DNA from: Amoebidium appalachense
Taxonomy: Eukaryota; Ichthyosporea
Assembly: GCA_963693365.1 (NCBI GenBank)
Contig: CAVNZM010000006.1
Location: forward strand, 4,960,001 to 5,024,000
Direction of reading: 5' to 3'
DNA length: 64,000 bases
The notes under the pieces were generated by a model. The model worked only from the letters and a program-made list of their open reading frames with translations, had not been told where the DNA came from and made no database searches. Of the stretch, positions 1-18,037 are shown piece by piece (within the stretch, counting starts at the first letter, position 1; every line of letters starts with the position of its first letter). The position numbers were made by a program, and so were the translations under genes.

Positions 1-3797
<3,797 letters not shown>

Positions 3798-5412
3798 TTT
3801 CGTTGATACGAGCTATTTGCGCTAGTATTGAAATTAAGTGCTAAGCTGCCGACAACCCTGTCGGTTCAGTGCTACGGTATTTTCTTCTGGGTTTTCCAGT
3901 TCTTGTTCTTTGCAACACACACACGCTACAACTTTCCCGGCAACTGTTCAGAGAGTTTGTTGAACGTTGGACCTCGAGCGTCTGCTCACACCAATGCCAC
4001 AGTAGCTGTATCTATATCTGTTGATTGTAGTGCATTATTTCAAACTATGAGCTGCTGAAACTTATAGTATGTAGTTGATTGTGTGCTGAATTGTCTATTG
4101 TAAGGCTCGTTGCAACGGGGAGAGTTGGCTAGTGACACCAACGTGAACCCGCGCGTGTGCAAAGTGTTGAACATCTACGGTAAGCCAGAGCCCATTGTAG
4201 ACCACACTAATAGCCGACCAATCTTCAGCTAAAGTAAGTTTGAGCACTCGGCAAAGACACGTATTATGCACAAGTGTTTAGAGTCTGAAAGTGAAGCGAA
4301 CAGCACTCTTTTGAGCTCGCGTTGTGTACGTATGTACTGAGTGCACTGCATGTAGGCTACAATAATGGCCATCACAATGTTTACAGGCCACCGCATGATC
4401 ATGCATCTATCCCAGGATCCAATCAGCAACCACGATCTTTAGATCTATTTATATCGATTGACGTCTGAGGAATGTATGGAATGTGCAAGGAAAGGACTCG
4501 CGAACGAGTGCCAACTTCGCATTGCCCTGATACAGGCCCACTGTATCATATTTATCACAGATAAACAGCGCAAATCAGGTCTATATTTATAACTTTCCAA
4601 GCAAAATAGGGCTGCCTTCCTCAGTAGTCTGTCACAACCTTACTCTGCTCCAACAGGAATATTTTCGTCATCTCTTCAGCTGCAATATCACATTCCGTTA
4701 ATTATTGGAGCAAATTGATTGGATCCCGGGATAAACAGTTGAACAGTACGTTAACGGTTCAACAGCCCATCCCTTCCCCACTACCGGACCACCACCATCA
4801 CTGCCGCGAAGTTCTCCCAGGGACCCTCAACACCCCCAAGCTGCGTGCACCTGTTGTGCTTTGAAGGACCTTAAGCGAACACAGGACCCACTTACGTAAT
4901 AACTGTACCTAAATATAGCGCTGACCGCGCGGGCCGAGACGGAGGTGCTTGCGGCGGCGGAATGCCGTTCACCGTCACCATGTGCATACAAACGCTAATG
5001 GTCGAGCCAATGGGCACACGTGCAGGCCTGTAAAAACATTGCTTACACATGCACAGAACAAGCCAGCCATGCTTTCCCTCTTCTCCCCCCCCCCCCCCCC
5101 CCCCCCCCTCCCCTCCCATTGAACATCCCCTCCCTGACCCCCTTCACGTCGTTTAAAAGCTTATTCGTGGCACATAATAGTCTTCGTCTTGTTTTGCTCG
5201 CTGGAGGTTTCGGAGCATACAAGTTATTGGTCCTTACTGTGCGGGCTTGCACTACTGTGCCAACCCAATCATTTGTGTTCAAGAATTTATCCCTTTTTTT
5301 CTCGGGGCTGCTTGTGTGCCAAATGGTCGGTGTCTGCGTGTGCGTGCGCGTGTGCGGGTGTGTGTGTGTGTATGTGGGGGGGGGGGTGTTTGTGTGTTTG
5401 CGTGTTTGTGTG

Positions 5413-5512
<100 letters not shown>

Positions 5513-5840
5513 CATGCACGCGCATGCGATTATGGCAGTACCGTGGTGTGTATGGTGACGGCGTCGCCCTCCCTCCCTCCCCTCCCCCTCCCCCCCCCCC
5601 CCCCCCCCCGTCCCTCCCTTTCCTCCCTAAACAAAAAAGAGAGAGAGAGAACTAACGGCTATACTACGAGAGTAGACTCTTAGTCACAACACACCTTGCA
5701 TTTCATAAAATGCTTGCTCACATAAGATATGTTCTGCCATTGCCCCCCCTCCTCCCCCCCCCCCCCCCCCTCCCCCCCTCCCCCCCCTCCCCTCCCCTCT
5801 CCCCCTACGCGCCTCCATTCCCCCTTCCCTCCTCCCTTCC

Positions 5841-5841
<1 letters not shown>

Positions 5842-5892
<51 letters not shown>
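5842..5892. repeat. Poly-C tract, about 51 nt
   Basis: Uninterrupted C homopolymer flanked by C/T-rich sequence; one of the longest homopolymers in the window. Confidence 0.95.
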
Positions 5893-5894
<2 letters not shown>

Positions 5895-6343
5895 GCCGCC
5901 CCCTCCCCCCCTGCCCCGTCTTCCCAACTGCGCTGGGGGTAAAAGAGAGAGAGAGAGTGGGGGGGGGGGGGGGGGGGGGGGGGAGAGGGGAGGGGGGGGA
6001 GGGGAGGGGGGCTCAGGTGAGGGGAGGAGGACGAGGGTGGTGGTGGAAGTTAGGGGAAGGAAAGGACAGGGGAGGTGGATTTTAGGGTGAAACGGAGGGT
6101 GCATGTGCTGTGAAATAGTGAAGAGTGTTGGCTGGTGGAGGACACCCGAAAAAACGATCACGTCCACGGGGACCCTTAAAAATTGATTGCATGGGGACAA
6201 AAAACGATGAAACGTGGGGAGGGAAAAAAAAAAAAGAAAAAGAAAAAAACTTTCACCGGCCTTTTTAGTTTTGAAATTGTGTTTTATTCGTAGTTTTCTT
6301 TTTCTTTTTAGGTTTTTTATTTTTCTTTTCTTTTCTTTTCTTT

Positions 6344-6375
<32 letters not shown>

Positions 6376-8374
6376 TTTTTAATTTGCATGCTCACGGGGA
6401 AAGGGGAAGGAGAGGGAGAGAGAGAGAGAGAGGGAGAGCAGGGGGAGGGGGGGAGGAGGGGGGCAGGCTACGGAGGCCTTATGAGGTGCGACGGGAGATT
6501 CACGTCCCCCAGAACCCGGCAGGGGGAACGAGGAGAGGGGGGAGGGGGGAGGGGCGGGGATGAGTAGGTAGATGGGTGTGTGTGTGTGTGCAGTGATGGT
6601 GGTGGTGGTGGTGGGGGGGGGGGGGGGGGGGGGGGGGAGGGGGGGTGTGGGGGGGGGGGGGGGGGGGGGGAGGACATGCAGTGGGCAAGGGTATGAGGGG
6701 GAAGTTGGAAATGAAACGGCAGAAAAGTGGAAAGGGGAGAGGAGAGGGACAAGGGTGTGTGCGTGGGGGGGGGGGGGGGGGGGGTAGGTGGGGGCGGGGA
6801 ATGGGGGGGGGGGAGGAGGGGGGGGGAGGAGGGTGGCGGAGAGGGAACGTGGGGAGGGGGGGGGGGGGGGGGGGGTTCGGGGAGACAGCGTCAAGAAAGA
6901 TGGTCGGAATACATTAAAAAATTTAAGACCCAGATGGCAATTCGCAAAGTGACTTAAATCATGGCGCCAGAAATGTTTCGTATTACTGTCAGAGTATATG
7001 CAAGGCTATGAAGAATTACAGAACCCCGTTTTTTAGGAATTCTGGGCTAGACTAGGAAGATTTGCCGAACCCGTTTTCCAATCCCCGGAATCTTACGAAC
7101 ACCATATAAGGGACGTCCCTTAAAGGAATGCCAGCCTATAAGGTGATGGCCGGGCATGTTTGATTGGGTGACGACAATAGAGAGCCATTTGATTGGATCG
7201 CATCTTGGCCCGAGGCAGGCCTCACAACAGGTCCGCAAACGATAGAGAGTAGCGGTATGTATGATGGGAAACACGGCATAGGGATGTGTATGTGTTGGCG
7301 GTGGCGGTGGGGTGGGGTACGTGCACGTGTCTGCGTGTGATGGGTGGGGGGGGGGGGGGGGGGAGGGGGTGGGGGGAGGGGGGGGGGGGGAGGAGGAGGG
7401 GGGAGGCTCTGTGTTGTATGGTGTGTACACGTGTCTGTGTTTCAACTGGAGGTGGGGGGTAGGACAGCAGGAGCGAGGGAGGGCCCACGGGAGGGGGGGG
7501 GGGGGGGGGGGGGAGGGGGGGGGAGAAAGCGGGAGAAGGGGGCGGGGAGGAAGGGGAGGAAGGGAGGATTGTCATGGTTGTAGCGGTGGCGGGGAGGAAG
7601 CGAGGGGATATGGGGTCGATGGTTAGATAAAGGGGGCGAAATATTGGTTTGTAGAATTTCCGAAAACATCTGTTGGCTTTCAAAGGTAATAATTCCTTTT
7701 TGGGGGGGGGGGGGGGGGGGGGGGGGGGGAGAAGGAGGGGGAGGGGGTAGCCGGGGGAGCCTGGAGACGAGGGGGCGGGGGCGGGGGGGAGGGGGCGGGG
7801 CGGGGCGGGGAGGGGGGAGGGGGGGGGGGGGGGGGAGGGCAAAAAATGGTGTTGTTCCCGGTCACCTCACTAAAAAAAACAACAAACACACACAACCAAT
7901 AAGGCGCCAAAAACCGTGCCAGCTAAAACATGTTTAGTTGGTGGTGGTGGGTGTACCCTGCACGGGTGTCGGTATGAATGGTCGCGAAAGCATTTTAGAG
8001 GTGTGTGTGTAAGCGTGTACATGTCCGCGATGTGTGTGTGTGTGTTTGGAGGGGGGGGGGGGGGGGGGGAAGAGAGGGAGGGACGAGGAGGGAAAGGGGG
8101 AGCATGATAATGTAAGGAATGGGAGGGGAAGGTGGGGAGGAGTGTGGGGGGTGGGGTTTGAGGGGGTACACTGAAGGAGGGAGCACCCCGGGAGGGGGGG
8201 GGGGAGGGGGGAGGTCATCGTTTGCAGAGGACGGGAATGTATGGGTTTAAGAAAGACTGCTACTCTGTGCTAGTTATTTTAAGAGAGTACTGTATATTAA
8301 ATAGGGTGTAGAAGGTGGGGGGGGGGGGGGGGGGGGGAGGTCGTGAATGGGAGCAGAGATGGGTGGGACCGGGT

Positions 8375-8405
<31 letters not shown>

Positions 8406-8465
8406 CTTTGAATAGGTGGGTGAGACAAAAAGTATGTGTCGGGAGGGCACTTGCTGAGGAAGGGA

Positions 8466-8690
8466 ATGTGTGTGTATGTGTGTGTGTGTGTGTGTGCGTG
8501 TGTGTGTTGTGTTTGTGTTTGTGGTGTGTGTGTGTGTGTGTGTGCGTGCGTGTGTGTGTGCGTGTGTGTGTGCGTGTATGTGTGTGTGTGTGTGTGTGTG
8601 CGTGCGTGCGTGTGCGTGTGTGTGTGCATGTGTGTGTGCGTGTGCATGTGCGTATGCGCGTGCGCGTGCGTTGTGTGTGTGTGTGTGTGT
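8466..8690. repeat. Cryptic (GT/GC)n tract
   Basis: About 225 bp of TG repeat interspersed with CG and AT variants. Frames through it are Cys-Val or His-Thr repeats with no coding signal. Confidence 0.9.
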
Positions 8691-9931
8691 TGACATGTGC
8701 ACCTCTATGTGTGCATGTGTGTGGGTGGCTACATGCACCTGCAATGTCAGTTTATTTGTGTGTGCGCACGCAGGCACTGTTGTGTATAGGTGCGTGTTGT
8801 ATGTGCAGGCCTTATCATGCATGTGCGCTCGCACGTGCGCGTATGCACATGTGTGCCTTGAAGCCCGGGGAGTGGTGGTGGTGGTCGTGTGTGTGTGTCG
8901 AAAAGTGCCTTGCGTTGCGCCTTGTGTTGGATTGGCCGGGGGGGGGGGGGGAGGGGGGGGCAGTTCCACTTGATGTAGAAATCTACTGAGTTATCAGAGG
9001 TAGTGCCACGAGCATTGCAGTGAAGATATAAGTAGAAGGGTAAAGAAGGTACTTGATGCACGTGCATCGCTCGATGTTGTAAAAATGTGTCCCCCCCTCC
9101 CCCCCCCGCCCCCCCCCCCTCCCCCCCCCCCCCCTCCCCCTGCCCTTCCCCCGGGAAGAGGGGAAGGGGGAGATGAGGGCGGGGGGAAGGGGGACGGGGG
9201 TGGGGTGGGGAGGGGAAGGAGGGGGAGGTGGGGGTGGAGGGGGATGAGGGTGGACGGGGGGAGGGGAGGGGGGGAGAGGGAGAAGGGGGGCTCCACGAGG
9301 GTGGAGGAGGGGGCGAGGGGGGGAGTCGGGAGAAGGGAGAAAAGGGAGGGGATAATGGAAATGCTGCCTGAGAGAATTGGGGAGGAGGAGTGGGGAGGGA
9401 AAGGAATGGATTATATGCATGCCGCATGAAACATTATTGAGCCTTCGGATACAACATCTACTCTGCAGCTGATAGGTTTTATTCCGAAAAATTATTTTGG
9501 TGCAAAGAAAAACCACGACATGTTTATTGATGGCAGCCATCACGTGTGCAGTTGCGGAGAATAAAGCATTTTTTGTTTTGTTTTCTCTAAAATGTGCCTT
9601 TTTATTCTGAAAAACTTTTATCAGAACACCTCTCCGAAACTTCTTTAAAAATGGTCACTAATGCAGTTATGACTTATCAAGTTATTATTCCTTGTAAGAA
9701 TCTGCACAGGGGATTTTTGCACCCACAACTTTAACTTAACCATTATATCATACCATAAGCGATCTAGTCGCACAAATTAAACTTCTATAACATTTTAACA
9801 ACCCCTTCCGATTCGTCATTTACATTTTTACATTAATATTACACCCTATCAACACTATACCACAACTTTCAGAACAATTGCAAACTACTTATACCCATTG
9901 ATATATCTACACCCACAAAACAACCCTATTT

Positions 9932-12010
9932 TTAGCACTTGAGCACATCCGCAATCATCTTAGCCCCAGTCCCCTCCACGACGCTGAAGTGGTTGCCGGG
10001 CGCCGTAACCACGCATGACACCTGTCCAATCATATTCCACGCAAAGTCGTGCATGTGCTCCTCCCAGTCAGCCAGGTGGCCCACAATGCTCGTGCGGGTG
10101 ACGCTATCATCCACTGCGCGCACGAGACTAATAGGCGCCTGCAGCCGGCCACAAACAATGTAGTTCTTCGCCGCAGAGGTAACAACACCAAATACTGACC
10201 GAATCTGCGCAATTTCATTGGCTGGGAGGAACGGCGAAACGGCCGCAAACGTCGCGTCCATCACCTTGTCCATAGTGACGTCACCGCTCTCGAGGATCTC
10301 GCTCAGGCGTGCAGAGAGAACGTCCATGTCGTTCGCTGGGATCTGATTGGCTGCGAGGGTCTGGGCAATGACAATGGGCCACGATGATTGGATGGTCGGC
10401 GAGTTGACAAAATCTGCCAAAATGTCCGCCGGGCACCAAGTCCCCTCCACAAACACCACCCAGGAAACATCCCTGCCGGCCCTCTCCTCCGTCAGTGCCA
10501 TCTCGCACGCAACTTTAACTCCAAACGAGAACCCCGCGAGGTTAAGGGGACCCGTGGGCTGCACCGTGCGCACGCTTTCCAAGTATAGCGCCGCCAACCC
10601 TTCGATCCCATTGGCCGCCAGGGTTTCAAGCGCGCGGGAGGTGAGCTGAATGCCGTACATGGAGGAGGTGTGGCCTGCCAATCCGGCGGCAATATGGCGG
10701 AGGGGAATAACACCGCCGTCACCCGCATGCACAAAGAAGATGGGCTGGGCGGTGTGATCAGTACCGGGGTGAAGGAGGACAATCTCCTCAGCCCAGGGGG
10801 CGCCAACAGGCGACGAATTTTTGCTGGTGAGGGACGTGAGGAGTTCGGCCATCGCCTGAGCCGTGGGGTGGTTGTAGACGTCTGAAACTCCGAGCGGCCG
10901 GGAAAGAACCCCCCCCAAACTTCTTGCTGAGGGCGGCGAGCACGCGCATGACGGCCAAAGAGTGGCCCCCCAGGTCGAAAAACGACAAGTTGCGACCAAT
11001 AGACCCCAAATCGGCGCTCAGCACCTCGGCAAAAACGTCCACCACCGCAATTTCGGTGTCGTTCTGGGGGGGCTCAACGTCGGTCACGTTCTGCTTGAAA
11101 TACTCCGCGGGGTCGGGGAGGGCGGAGCGGTTAACCTTTCCGTTGATACTGAGGGGGATGGTATCGATGGGAATAACACAGGCAGGGACCATGTAGTCCG
11201 GAAGAGCTGCACGGGCAACAGCAAGTACCGCCTCTGTGTCTACGTCGGACGGCGTAACATATCCGATGAGGTAAGAGTCCCCGCGAACGGGGTCCTTCCT
11301 CACGTCCACCACACACGCCGACACACCCCCACATCCCGACATCACCACCTCAATCTCCTGAAGTTCGATCCGGTGACCGCGGATCTTAATCTGGCTGTCC
11401 ATACGACCCAAGAGCTCCATACACCCATCCTCGCGCCATCTCACGAGGTCGCCGGTACGATACAGGCGGCCGCTGCCGTACGGATTCGGAATAAACTTCT
11501 CCGCAGTAAGTTCTGCACGGTTAAGGTAACCTCGCGTCACCTGCTCTCCACCAATAAAAAGCTCTCCCACCTCGCCGTGCTGAATGGGGATCATGTTCCC
11601 GTCCAGTACGTAGACGAGAGCGTTGTCGACGGGGCGACCGATAGGAAGGCGGTAGCCAGGGGCCTGCCCGACGTCGCTGGGACCCATCTCGTGGGCGAGT
11701 GTGCAGGAGGTGCGCTCGGTGCAGCCGTACAGGTGCTGTAGGTGCTGGACTCTGTGAGGATGGAAATCCATGTTAAGTCTTCTATTTTTTTTTTTTTTTT
11801 TTTTTTTTGGTCTTTTCAAAGTTTTTTCCTTGGCTATTTTCTTTCTTTCTTTCTAAAGTTTTGCTATTTGATGTTGTTTGCAGGATGCTGTGCCTATCAC
11901 GGATGTGTTTGTCATAGACTCGATATCTAAAAAATAACGTGAGAGTAATTATAAAACAAAACCAGCGTGGAACGGTGGAGGGAGGGAAGGAAGAGATAAA
12001 CAGAAGAACG

Positions 12011-12046
<36 letters not shown>

Positions 12047-13163
12047 GGGGGGGGGGAGGGGGGGGAGGGGGGGGAATAACATACCTTCCAACCAGGCGGG
12101 AAACAATCTCCACGTTGCATGCGTCGCCCGCAAACTGCACATAGTTAAGTCCATCAAACATGGTAACGTCAGCAACAACCAGCGCCTCGAGCAGGCGGGG
12201 AGTCATCAGCACGCACGTAACCCCGTTTGCTTTAATGCACCTCTTGAAGGACTCTGGCTCAAGAAGCTGCTCCTTCTCAACGACGGCGATGGTGGCGCCG
12301 CGTGCAAGAGGTAGCCAAATGTCGTTCATGGTCGCAATGAAACACGGTGTGTTCACTTGCGCAAAAACGTCGCCGGGTTTCACGCCGTCCCAGTAGGAGT
12401 TCTCAGTGAAGGCAACGGCGTTTCTGTGCTCGATGGCCACTCCTTTGGGGAGGCCAGTGGTGCCGGAAGTGTACATGATAAGTGCGAGGTCCTCCGGGCG
12501 GGAAACAATTTCTGGAACACACCCCTCGACTGTTTGAAGGGAGTCCAGCTCGAGCACGTGACCAGAAAACCATGTGGGAAGAAGGTGCCGGAGGGATTTG
12601 TGTGCCAGAACAATCTGCGTGTCGCTATCTGTCAACACGTGACTGATGCGCTGCTCGGGGTAGTTGGGGTCGATGGGAACGTAGGCACCCCCGGCCTTGA
12701 GAATGGCGAGCATAGCGACGACCATGTGAACACCACGTGAAACGAGAAGGCCAACACGTGTTTCACGTGACACACCCATTGATTGGAGTTGCACGGCGAG
12801 GGTGTTTGCCATGGCGTTTGTCTCGGCATACGTCATAGAAACGTCGTTGTGGCGGATGGCGACATTTTCTGGGTATGCTTTCACTATCTGCTCAAAGAGC
12901 TCGTGCAGGCATACGTGAGGGATGTGCCTCTTTGGGCCCAAACCAATGTCGAGGATTCCGTCGTAGAGGTCAAAGATGTAGTCGTTAATAGAGTCAATAG
13001 AGTCTTCATCGACGGGTTCAAGGGTGGCAATAACGCTCTTGCTGAAAAGTGGAAAGGTTTCAAGGGAGGAGAAAGACTTGAGTGTGAGCGTGTCTGCAGA
13101 GCTGCTGTCAACACCCCCAAAGAGCCGGTCAAGGGAAACGGTGCTAACGACGAATGTCGCCAT
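9932..13163 (-). CDS. NRPS-like synthetase, adenylation-carrier-thioesterase (A-T-TE), one apparent frameshift
   Basis: Two exons, 13163-12085 and 11751-9932, joined in phase 2 (AG|A) across a 333-nt intron with a poly-C and poly-A tract. Predicted length is 965 aa if one extra base is discounted. A domain about residues 85-570: YTSGTTGLPKG (A3), YGCTE (A5), GELFIGGEQVTRGYL, YRTGDLVRW (A7), GRMDSQIKIRGHRIE (A8), NGKVNR (A10). Carrier domain: FFDLGGHSL, phosphopantetheine Ser about 624. Thioesterase: FFVHAGDGGV, nucleophile in GFSFG (Ser about 768), His about 947 in GNHFS. There is no condensation or reductase domain. This is the plan of fungal quinone/furanone synthetases of the atromentin type, which activate arylpyruvates. 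The A4 position reads FIATMND, so the usual Asp is Ile. The reading frame breaks in a run of eight G (10909-10916); seven would keep frame. ATG 13163 is chosen because the propeptide-free domain starts soon after; an in-frame ATG lies at 13217. Confidence 0.87.
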
Positions 13164-13338
13164 TTTGTCGAGCGTTGTGTCGTTTGTTGCCAGAAGAAAA
13201 TAGATTCGATAAACCAAAAGAAATGTTGGCGCAACTGTATAAACCGACGAAGATTTTCCGCGCTTGAAACTTGTGGGGCGCTTGAAGTGAATGTGAATCG
13301 CGATCTGTCTGAATGAACTTTTTCGGGCTGTTGGGCTG

Positions 13339-13347
13339 CTTTATATA
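13339..13347 (-). promoter_or_regulatory. TATA-like element upstream of the A-T-TE gene
   Basis: On the minus strand this reads TATATAAAG, about 175 bp before the chosen ATG at 13163. Position and match fit a core promoter; no transcript evidence is available. Confidence 0.45.
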
Positions 13348-15217
13348 CGCGTTTATAGCGTTCTGATTGGTTGTAGCGTTTACTTGATTTGATTGGCTCC
13401 TGTATAACCACGAAAGATCTGTGACGTAATCAGCCAGAAGTTTGCTGGCGGTGACGTCACCGTCGCCAGCACTGGTAGCTACGGTGATAACGCCACGGTG
13501 ACACTAGATCTGGAACAACGAGCAACATAAGAGGTTGGTTATGGTTTAATAGCCACAAACACTTGTTATATGATGATTTTCTTATTTGACCCATGCTAAC
13601 ATGTTTATTATGTCTGGGAGTTTTGTAAGATACGGCTTCTAAGATTTAACACCGAAATTGCTGGGGAGTTGCCCAAATTCTGTTTTGGAAGACATTTACG
13701 CATTTTGATTGGGCTATGAGTTCCGCAAGGCAGGGTGTGAAACGGGTGTACTAGTTAGAGCATTTTTTGTAGGTTAAACTTGCCTATTTTGGTCCTAGCT
13801 ATAATAGATATGGGCGATTGCCGTTCTAATGTTTTTTTTTGTCCTTCTGGGATTACTGGCTTATAGCTGTAGAGTCTTCAGGGGCGTAATTTTCACCTTT
13901 TCGACCTGAATTTCACAGCCTGCCAATATTTATCGATATTTGCTTGTGATTGGTTCAGTGTCAGTCAGTTTACTGTCCACTTTTCTATTCATTCTACTAT
14001 GGTCCTTGATTGGTTGAATTTACTATAGTAGATTGCAACGCCAGCCCACTGGACGTGCCACATGTTAGGATAAATTATAATATGATATATATAGTAACCA
14101 GGAGACTAACTTGATGATGAAATACAACATATTTGACGACATTCATGTAGACAAAGAACCATTACCTACACCTTTTGTTTACTCCTACACGAGGATCAGC
14201 CAGCTGCACGCAATATTCCTACTTTTTTTTCTTTAATAAAAAACTATGCCACATGTGCACAGCTACTTGCATGCTTGCACCCAAATTTTGTGTTTGTATC
14301 TATTTTTGCAGGTGAGCAGGCACTGAACCTGCAGCATGCTGCCTGCAGCGTCGGTTAGTTGGAGGTGGTACGTGCGCCATTTACTTCATAGGCTAATGAG
14401 AGCTGTTTGCGGAACCCTTTACAGATCTATCTGGAACGGATGCCAATGGGTGTTACATCTATTTTTAAATAAAATAATATATCCGGCGGGGCCATGCGCC
14501 GGGTATGGAAAGCCTACGTGCGGCCTAATAGACCGCAAAGCCCAGACGGCCCTAGAGCACTGAACCAGGGGACCTTCGAATTCTGAGCGAAGCCCACCCT
14601 GCCGGGGCTTCCAATTTACTGCAGTTGCCTGAAACTTCTACATACATGAACGATGTTACAAAGTTTTGGAGTTAACTCAACTTTCCTCCCCACTTCCCTC
14701 CCCCACCCCCCCCACCCCCCTCCCTCCTCCTCCCCTCCCCACACACACACACACTCTCCCCCCCCCCCCCACCCCCTCCCCCCTCCACCATCCCCCCTCC
14801 TAGGCCTCCATCGCCTGCAGCTTTGCCTCCCCTGAGACCCTGCGCGCTGAGCAACACACATGCACGTCTGGCCCTCAATAATCAAACTTTGCAATTATTC
14901 AATTGAGTTACAAAGTTATCCGCCCCCCATCCCCTCCCCCCGCCCCCCCCCCCCAACCTTTCCTCTCCCCGGGGCCTCCGGGCCCTCTGAGACTCCTCCC
15001 TCTCCAACTTGCCAGAACTCTAGATCTGGCGGATCCCCTGATTAAGGCTTGTAGTTCCCTCCCATCCACCCGGAGTGAAGCCATTCCACTCCCCTTTGAA
15101 ATTCCGCAATGGTTGAGGAATCCATTTTCAACGCAAACGGTTAATAAAATGTCAAGTTACTCTCACATCCCACTCTCTGCTGCACCCAGAGCAGCGGCAT
15201 GCAATGGAAGAGTTGCC

Positions 15218-15259
<42 letters not shown>

Positions 15260-15453
15260 CCCCCGCCCCACCGCCCGGCCGTGGGTAGCTTAATGGCCCC
15301 TCTGGCCACAACGTCTGCCGCTGTAGTAGATGTAGAGGCCCCACTAAGATATTATGTACACATCATTAATTATCTTATTTAGTTATTTATTTAGTTATTT
15401 CAACCTCACCACCACGTCATAGTTTATTGGACTGACTCTCCCTCTCATTATAA

Positions 15454-15486
<33 letters not shown>

Positions 15487-15626
15487 TTCCCCTCCCCTCA
15501 GTTCCCCAAATTTACTCCCCCTCCCTTCCCTCCGATCCCTCCCTCCCTGCACCCCCTTCCCCGATGCCCCCCCCCCCCCTCCCTCCCCCTTAACCCCCCC
15601 CCCCCCCCCCCCCCTCTCTCTCTCTC

Positions 15627-15681
<55 letters not shown>

Positions 15682-16094
15682 CTTCCATCTAGTTGGGCGA
15701 AGGAAAGAAACGAATCTAACAAAAACACATCGATGTGATAATAAAAAAAATAATAAAAAATGGGCATATGGGACACGAAAAAAATATGGGACACGAAAGT
15801 AGCATGTACGTATGCATGCCGGAGTCACTCACTATATGGAGGTGCGAAAAATTATAAGCTGGTGTACAGCCACGCCGCCGGGGGGGAGAGGGGGGTGGGT
15901 GGACGGACATTGGTGGTGGTGGTGGTGGTGATGGGGGGGGGGGGGGGGGGGGGGGGAGGGAGGAGGAGGGGGGCAAGGGGGAGAAAAGCAGATCCTCGAC
16001 CGGCAGGTGATAGACAGACGGGCAGAAAGACAGAGAGGGTGACGTGAGAACGGGGTGGGGGGGGAGGGGCGGAGGGCGGGGGGAGGGGGTGGGG

Positions 16095-16349
<255 letters not shown>

Positions 16350-17231
16350 GTGTGTGAGAGAAAGAGAGAGAGAGAGAGAGAAAGGGAGGAAGAAAGAGGG
16401 GAGGGGGAGGGGGGGAAGAGTTGGTGGGGACGATGGGGGGGAGGGGGGATGGGGGATGGGGGAAGAGAGAGAGTGTGTGTGTATGTGTGTGTATGTGTGC
16501 ATGTGACGGTATGTGTATGAGAGAAAGACAGAAAGAAGGGAGAGAGGAAGAGAGAGGGAGGGAGGGAGAGGAGGGAGGGGGGGAGGGGGGGGAGGGAGGG
16601 GAACAGCGAGATCTCTCAAAGAGAGAGAAAGGGGGGGGGGGGGGGGGGAAGACTGAGTGAATGAGCGAGAGAGACTCGGAGAGCAAGTAAGAGCAAGGGA
16701 GGGGGGGGGGGGGGGGGATTTAGAGAAGGACAGGTAGAGGAAGAGCCTCACACGAGAGATAATGTTTTAAGACACGCCAGCAGAAGTGTTCCTAAGACCG
16801 AGGGTGCAGGGAGAAGGAAAGAAAAAGAGAGCTTCAGAGACTGCGAGAGAACTAACTCGGGTACTGATTGAGCCACTCGTGGGCAGAGATAGAACATTAG
16901 ATGAAGAGCTACTTATCATAATAGTGTCCTGCAATTATTGCGCCTTTTGATTAAACGGATTTCTATGAACAATCTATATTTCGAGTTCAATTCGACAATA
17001 AACTTTATATACAGAATAATAACATTAATAATAATAAAAAACTCGCTGTAGCAAAGAGACCTATGCAATAATATGTGGCCAACTTCCATCAAAATTGCAA
17101 AATAAACCTTCCTTTCCCCCCCTCGAGGCTCCTGGACTATCACAACCCTGGAAAGAAGGCAGAGTGACTGCTTATACAACAAAACATTCTTATGCACACC
17201 TGCCCCCCCCCCCCCTTCCCCTCGTTAACTG

Positions 17232-17235
<4 letters not shown>

Positions 17236-17320
<85 letters not shown>
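17236..17320. repeat. (CA)n microsatellite
   Basis: About 85 bp of pure CA repeat. Confidence 0.95.
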
Positions 17321-17322
<2 letters not shown>

Positions 17323-18037
17323 CGTGTGCCGGTTTATAAAATATAATATCTCTTCACTGAGTCGCTCCGCGGTTCTAAGCACACTATTTTTCTCTCAATA
17401 ACAAAAGCAGCCCCCCCCCCCCCCCCCCCCCCCCCCTCCTTCCCAAAAAAAAAAAATAAAAACAAAAAATAAATAAATAAATAAATAAAATAAAATAAAC
17501 TACAAATAAGATTTGCTAAACCCGCTAATACAACTCTGACCGCAGATGTGCTGCCGTCATACGATTCGTGTTATGCGCCCAGTACACAATGTTAACGGTA
17601 ACGGCACTGCAAAGAACACAAAAAATATTAAACACCATCGGTGCCCAAACGGTCCATTCAGCAAGCACGTTAGAAAAGAGGGGCCCAAGACCACCAAAAA
17701 TTGCAAACGTAACATTGTAGAAAAGGAAGCCCGTGACGCGAAGGTGCGTAGGAAACAACTCGGAAACCCAATACAACTGTACACAATTCCCCCCCAAAAC
17801 CTTCACCACACCAATCAGATCTAGAACCAACGAAACGTAGTTTGCAGTTGCGTTGTCTAGCGTCGCCGTCATAAACTCCCACATGGCCGCCGTAACGGGA
17901 ACAGAGAGACAAAGTATTACCGCAATCACGCGTCCGACACCATACTTGTCGACGTGGGGGAACACGATCATAGTACAAAGAATAGAGATGGTGTGCATAA
18001 CAACAACAGTGTTGTCTGTTCCTTTCACCGTCGCCGC

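Noticed and set aside
8274-8989. 200-230-codon frames on both strands
   Set aside because: Composed almost entirely of dinucleotide-repeat translation with no domain, no biased third position and equal openness on both strands.
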